Of a DNA stretch of 64,000 nt, positions 60,981 to 64,000 are shown in pieces. How positions within the stretch are numbered: the stretch's first letter is position 1; every line of letters starts with the position of its first letter. Where the stretch lies: contig CAJNYU010002841.1 of assembly GCA_905331475.1 (NCBI GenBank), forward strand, positions 1 through 64,000. Reading direction: 5' to 3'. The position numbers and the translations under genes were made by a program. The notes beneath the pieces are model-generated. The model had not been told where the DNA came from and did not search any database. It saw only the letters and a program-made list of their open reading frames with translations. The stretch is from Rotaria socialis. Its lineage: Eukaryota > Rotifera > Eurotatoria > Philodinida > Philodinidae.

Positions 60981-63702
60981 ATGTATAATATTTTTATATG
61001 CCTGTATTTTATTTTAAATCTTCTTAACATATCATCTACAACCGCCACCACCACAACGACAACACTATCTCCTTTGATTCTATCAAATCCTGTTCCATTA
61101 ATAAATAATTTTCTTGTTTTTTCATCTAATTTGGAAACAATTATAAAATTTGATCCAAATTACGGTTGGTTACTAAATGATGAAAAGAAATTACGTCTCT
61201 ATATAAGTGGTATTAACCTTCAAAATAGTTCGCTTGTATTTTCAGCATCACTTAATAAATGCACGTCGAGTCATTTTATATCACCAGTTTATTCTCTCTC
61301 ATCATCATCATCAATTATTGAGTTAAATATTGAACTTCAAAGTTTATCAAAAACTCGTCCACTTGCATATATTTGTCTGTTATCGCCATCGGATATATCG
61401 TTATCTTTGTTAAATAATAATACAGAATCGTATAATGGAACACAATTTGCAGGTGCTTATTTTACGTTTTTAAGAGAAAAAAGTCGATTGCCATTTGCAG
61501 CTAAAATATGTTTAATTCTTATGTTGTTTATTGTGTCAGGTTTCTTCAGGTATAAAGAAAACAACATTTTCTGCGTTTTTACTAAAAAAATAAAAATGTT
61601 CTCTCGTTTTTGTTTCTTCAGCGGTCTAAATTTAGGTTTAATGTCATTAAGTGTAAATGATTTGTGTTTAATAGCTGAATCAGAAGATGCTTCACTTCGT
61701 TATTATGCTCGACGAGTTTTACCATTAAGAAAACGTGGCAATTATTTATTATGTTCTATTGTCTTAGCAAATGTTTTGGTTAATTCATTAGGTACTGTCT
61801 TGCTCGATTCACTTGTCCATGGTCTATTGACTGTTATTCTTTCAACAATAATGATTGTATTAATGGGTGAAATCATTCCTCAAGCTATTTGTTCTCGTTA
61901 TGGATTATTTATTGGTGCACATACACATGTTATAACATGGATATCGATGATTATAACTGGAATTATTTCATATCCGTTAGGTTTTATTCTTGATAAAATT
62001 CTCGGACAAGAAGTCACGGCTTCTTATACGCGTGATCAAATAACTGTCCTGTTAACACGAGCCAATGCAGATATTGAAAAGCCAGAACTTGATGTTATTA
62101 CAGGTATTAGAGATGAACATTGATTTGAAATGATTTATAAAATTCAGGATATGTCATTTAAATTAATTCCCCTTTAATATTCAACGAATAAGCCCAGTAG
62201 CGTAACTTACGGTCAGTAATGAGTAAGACATTTAATTTTATTAAAGTATAAGTTTTTCAAGAGAATAAACATAAATAGAATGTATTCATCATATTTTTAA
62301 CAGTATATGTAGAGAATGATCTATGCAGCCGATAGGAGTTGTCATTCTTATTATAAATGGATATAAATTTTGAATTAATTGAAAAAATCGTTCAGAAGAT
62401 TCAAACAAAGATCTATCGTCTGTATCGTTAGACGTAATTCATCACATTGACAAAATCTATCAAGTATGTAAACAGTTCGTATATGAATAAAAATCCATTT
62501 ATGAATTGGAATCTTATATTATTTCATTCAAATACTTGAGAGAATTATTCATAGAAAATTACGAGTGATAATATTTTGTATGAATTACTAACTATCATAC
62601 ATGGTGACTTTCGTTTCGGTGTGTCGTCAATTTTTTCAGTCGATTCTACTATTTTTTCTATCGATTTAATCTACCAACTTAAGGAAATTTTCTTGATCTA
62701 TCTATAACTTTTAGATTCTGTTGTTAATCATAAACTCTAATCTTTAATTTTTTTCTTATCTAAAAGTCTCAATACTACTTTAAGATTATCAAGTGTATTC
62801 ACTGTGATAGAATTGATTTTCCATCATGATGCTTATATTTTAAATTGATAGCTATACTTATTTCACGTTATTTATTACTCGTACTAGTTTTTTTTTATAT
62901 AGGTGTACTTTCATTACGTAAGAAAACTGTCAAAGATGCTATGACATGGTTGCCTGATGTAGTTATGCTTGAAAAAAATCGTAAAACAGATGCTGAACTA
63001 TTAATGGAAGTTCATAAACATGGTTTTTCACGTATACCAGTTTATTCAAGTGAAAAGTTAGCATGAGACTTCTATACAAGGAAAGAATTTCAATTCATAT
63101 TTTTCTAGATCAAATGTTATTGGAATTGTTAAATTACGAGATTTTGCTTTGATTACTCCTGAACAATATCAATTAACTGTTAAACAGCTAATGGAATTTC
63201 ATACTCGTATGTAATTTATATATTAACTATTAATCGTAACTAAAATCATAAACTAGATCCATATGGTTATACCAAAACAACAGATTCATTATACAATTTA
63301 ATGCAAGAATTTCTTAAATGTAAAACATCTAAATATCAATAATTTTTATTTTCATTTCGTTCTGTTTTAGCACGATGGCATATTGCTCTTGTACAAGAAT
63401 TACGCAATGAAGAAGATAATGTAGATCCAGTATATGTAACTGTTGGTGTTATTACACTAGAAGATGTTATTGAAGAAATGCTTCAAAGAGAAATTATTGA
63501 AGAAGCTGACTTCTTTAGTGAATACTACACAAAAAGTACAGATCCGTCATATTAGAAAAATATTTGTGTATTTTTAGCTGATAATCGTCGTAAAATTCAA
63601 CGTAAAAGAGCAAAAACAATGGATTATACAGCATTGGTCAAACGACCAGTAAAAGGTTTTAGTTCAATAGTTTTTCTTTATTTTAGATTTTTAGAAATAT
63701 AA
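60981..63702 (+). CDS. CNNM-family Mg2+ transporter, seven exons, short form
   Basis: CNNM/CorC proteins export or regulate Mg2+ at the plasma membrane. Exons are 60981-61549, 61622-62103, 62903-63056, 63109-63206, 63257-63319, 63371-63535 and 63578-63702, in phase, 551 residues. In order there is a signal peptide, a Ser/Asn-rich ectodomain (to about 165), a DUF21 membrane domain with SGFFSGLNLGLMSLSVNDLC and GEIIPQAICSRYG, then two CBS motifs (VKDAMTWLPDVVML...HGFSRIPVY, and VGVITLEDVIEEMLQREIIE) and a basic end NRRKIQRKRAK. Intron 1 is 72 bp without a stop, so unspliced RNA stays in frame, but splicing restores the family motif. Vertebrate CNNMs continue into a cyclic-nucleotide-binding-like domain. 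Here a TAA comes first, with AATAAA one base later. A further tiny intron giving ...KDF-stop is an alternative. Confidence 0.88.
62195..62212 (+). mobile_element. hAT-like terminus in CNNM intron 2
   Basis: CAGTAGCGTAACTTACGG is a typical hAT terminal sequence. It lies in the 799-bp intron 2 (62104-62902). No inverted partner or duplication was found, so it is a fragment or a coincidence. Confidence 0.4.
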
Positions 63703-63708
63703 AATAAA
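63703..63708 (+). terminator. Poly(A) signal after CNNM
   Basis: AATAAA starts directly after the TAA at 63700-63702, supporting a true gene end here. Confidence 0.5.
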
Positions 63709-64000
63709 TTTTCTATTCCATCTTGTACAATGAAATATTGATGTAAACATGGAGTTTTCTACTGCGAGTAGCCTTTGCTTTAGTATAAACTAGAGAAAAT
63801 CAACAAAATTTTTATTCTCATCGCATTCTAACGGTTCTATCGTATTGAGTCGTTTTTCAATACACTTCAAACCAATAACTTCTATGTTTCATTAGTTAAA
63901 AATGTTTCTCTTGTAAAAATTGACTAAATTGAAATCTCAAGCAACACAAGCATGTAACTGCAGAGTACTAACGGTAATGAGTAGAGGATAGAGAATTCAG
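63709..64000. other. 3' flank of CNNM to window edge
   Basis: A+T-rich, no exon-like stretch. A further CNNM exon outside the window cannot be excluded. Confidence 0.4.

Overview
The window looks like nuclear DNA of a bdelloid rotifer, most likely an A+T-rich genus such as Rotaria. The grounds are an A+T-rich base composition (judged by eye), animal genes (SMC2, RAB1, GNL2, SLC35A4, FAM161, CNNM), mostly 46-60 bp GT-AG introns mixed with a few long ones, a short array of TGTGGG (the bdelloid telomere repeat as I recall it), and many small hAT-, piggyBac- and mariner-like elements. The species is an inference.

Layout. 1-2.9 kb: 5' part of an LTR retroelement fossil on the minus strand with a chromodomain joined to Gag; a hAT element sits in it and a smaller hAT MITE sits in that. 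4.3-4.7 kb: palindrome-rich repeat, related to one at 60.1 kb. 5.2-6.2 kb: HemK-like fragment tail-to-tail with SLC35A4, whose middle is missing at an N. 9.1-11.6 kb: FAM161 (minus). 12-13.6 kb: hAT end, piggyBac-like MITE, degenerate tandem repeat. 15.3-16.3 kb: RAB1 (minus). 18.1-25.1 kb: SMC2 (minus), with four introns over 600 bp. 28.1-28.4 kb: broken tachykinin-like neuropeptide precursor with a hAT MITE in its tail. 30.5-31.8 kb: four-exon secreted protein gene (minus) with intact frame and splice sites but four internal stops. 32.3-32.7 kb: repeat abutting telomere-like repeats in inverted orientation. 33.3-35.9 kb: GNL2 (plus). 39.0-40.7 kb: intronless Crypton-derived DUF3504 gene (minus). 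40.7-47.2 kb: no gene seen. 47.3-53.5 kb: secreted or membrane proteins: an unknown secreted protein, a small type I membrane protein (minus), a two-module WAP/antistasin-type inhibitor, and a GDSL/SGNH esterase of fungal or bacterial type. 55.4-60.4 kb: repeats and a decayed exon pair. 61.0-63.7 kb: CNNM-type magnesium transporter (plus), apparently ending after its CBS pair.

The genes do not form one pathway. They are housekeeping genes (condensin, ER-Golgi traffic, ribosome assembly, sugar-nucleotide transport, cilium/centrosome, Mg transport) plus lineage-specific secreted proteins. Exon joins were worked out by hand from splice sites and reading phase; family calls rest on remembered protein motifs, with no database search.
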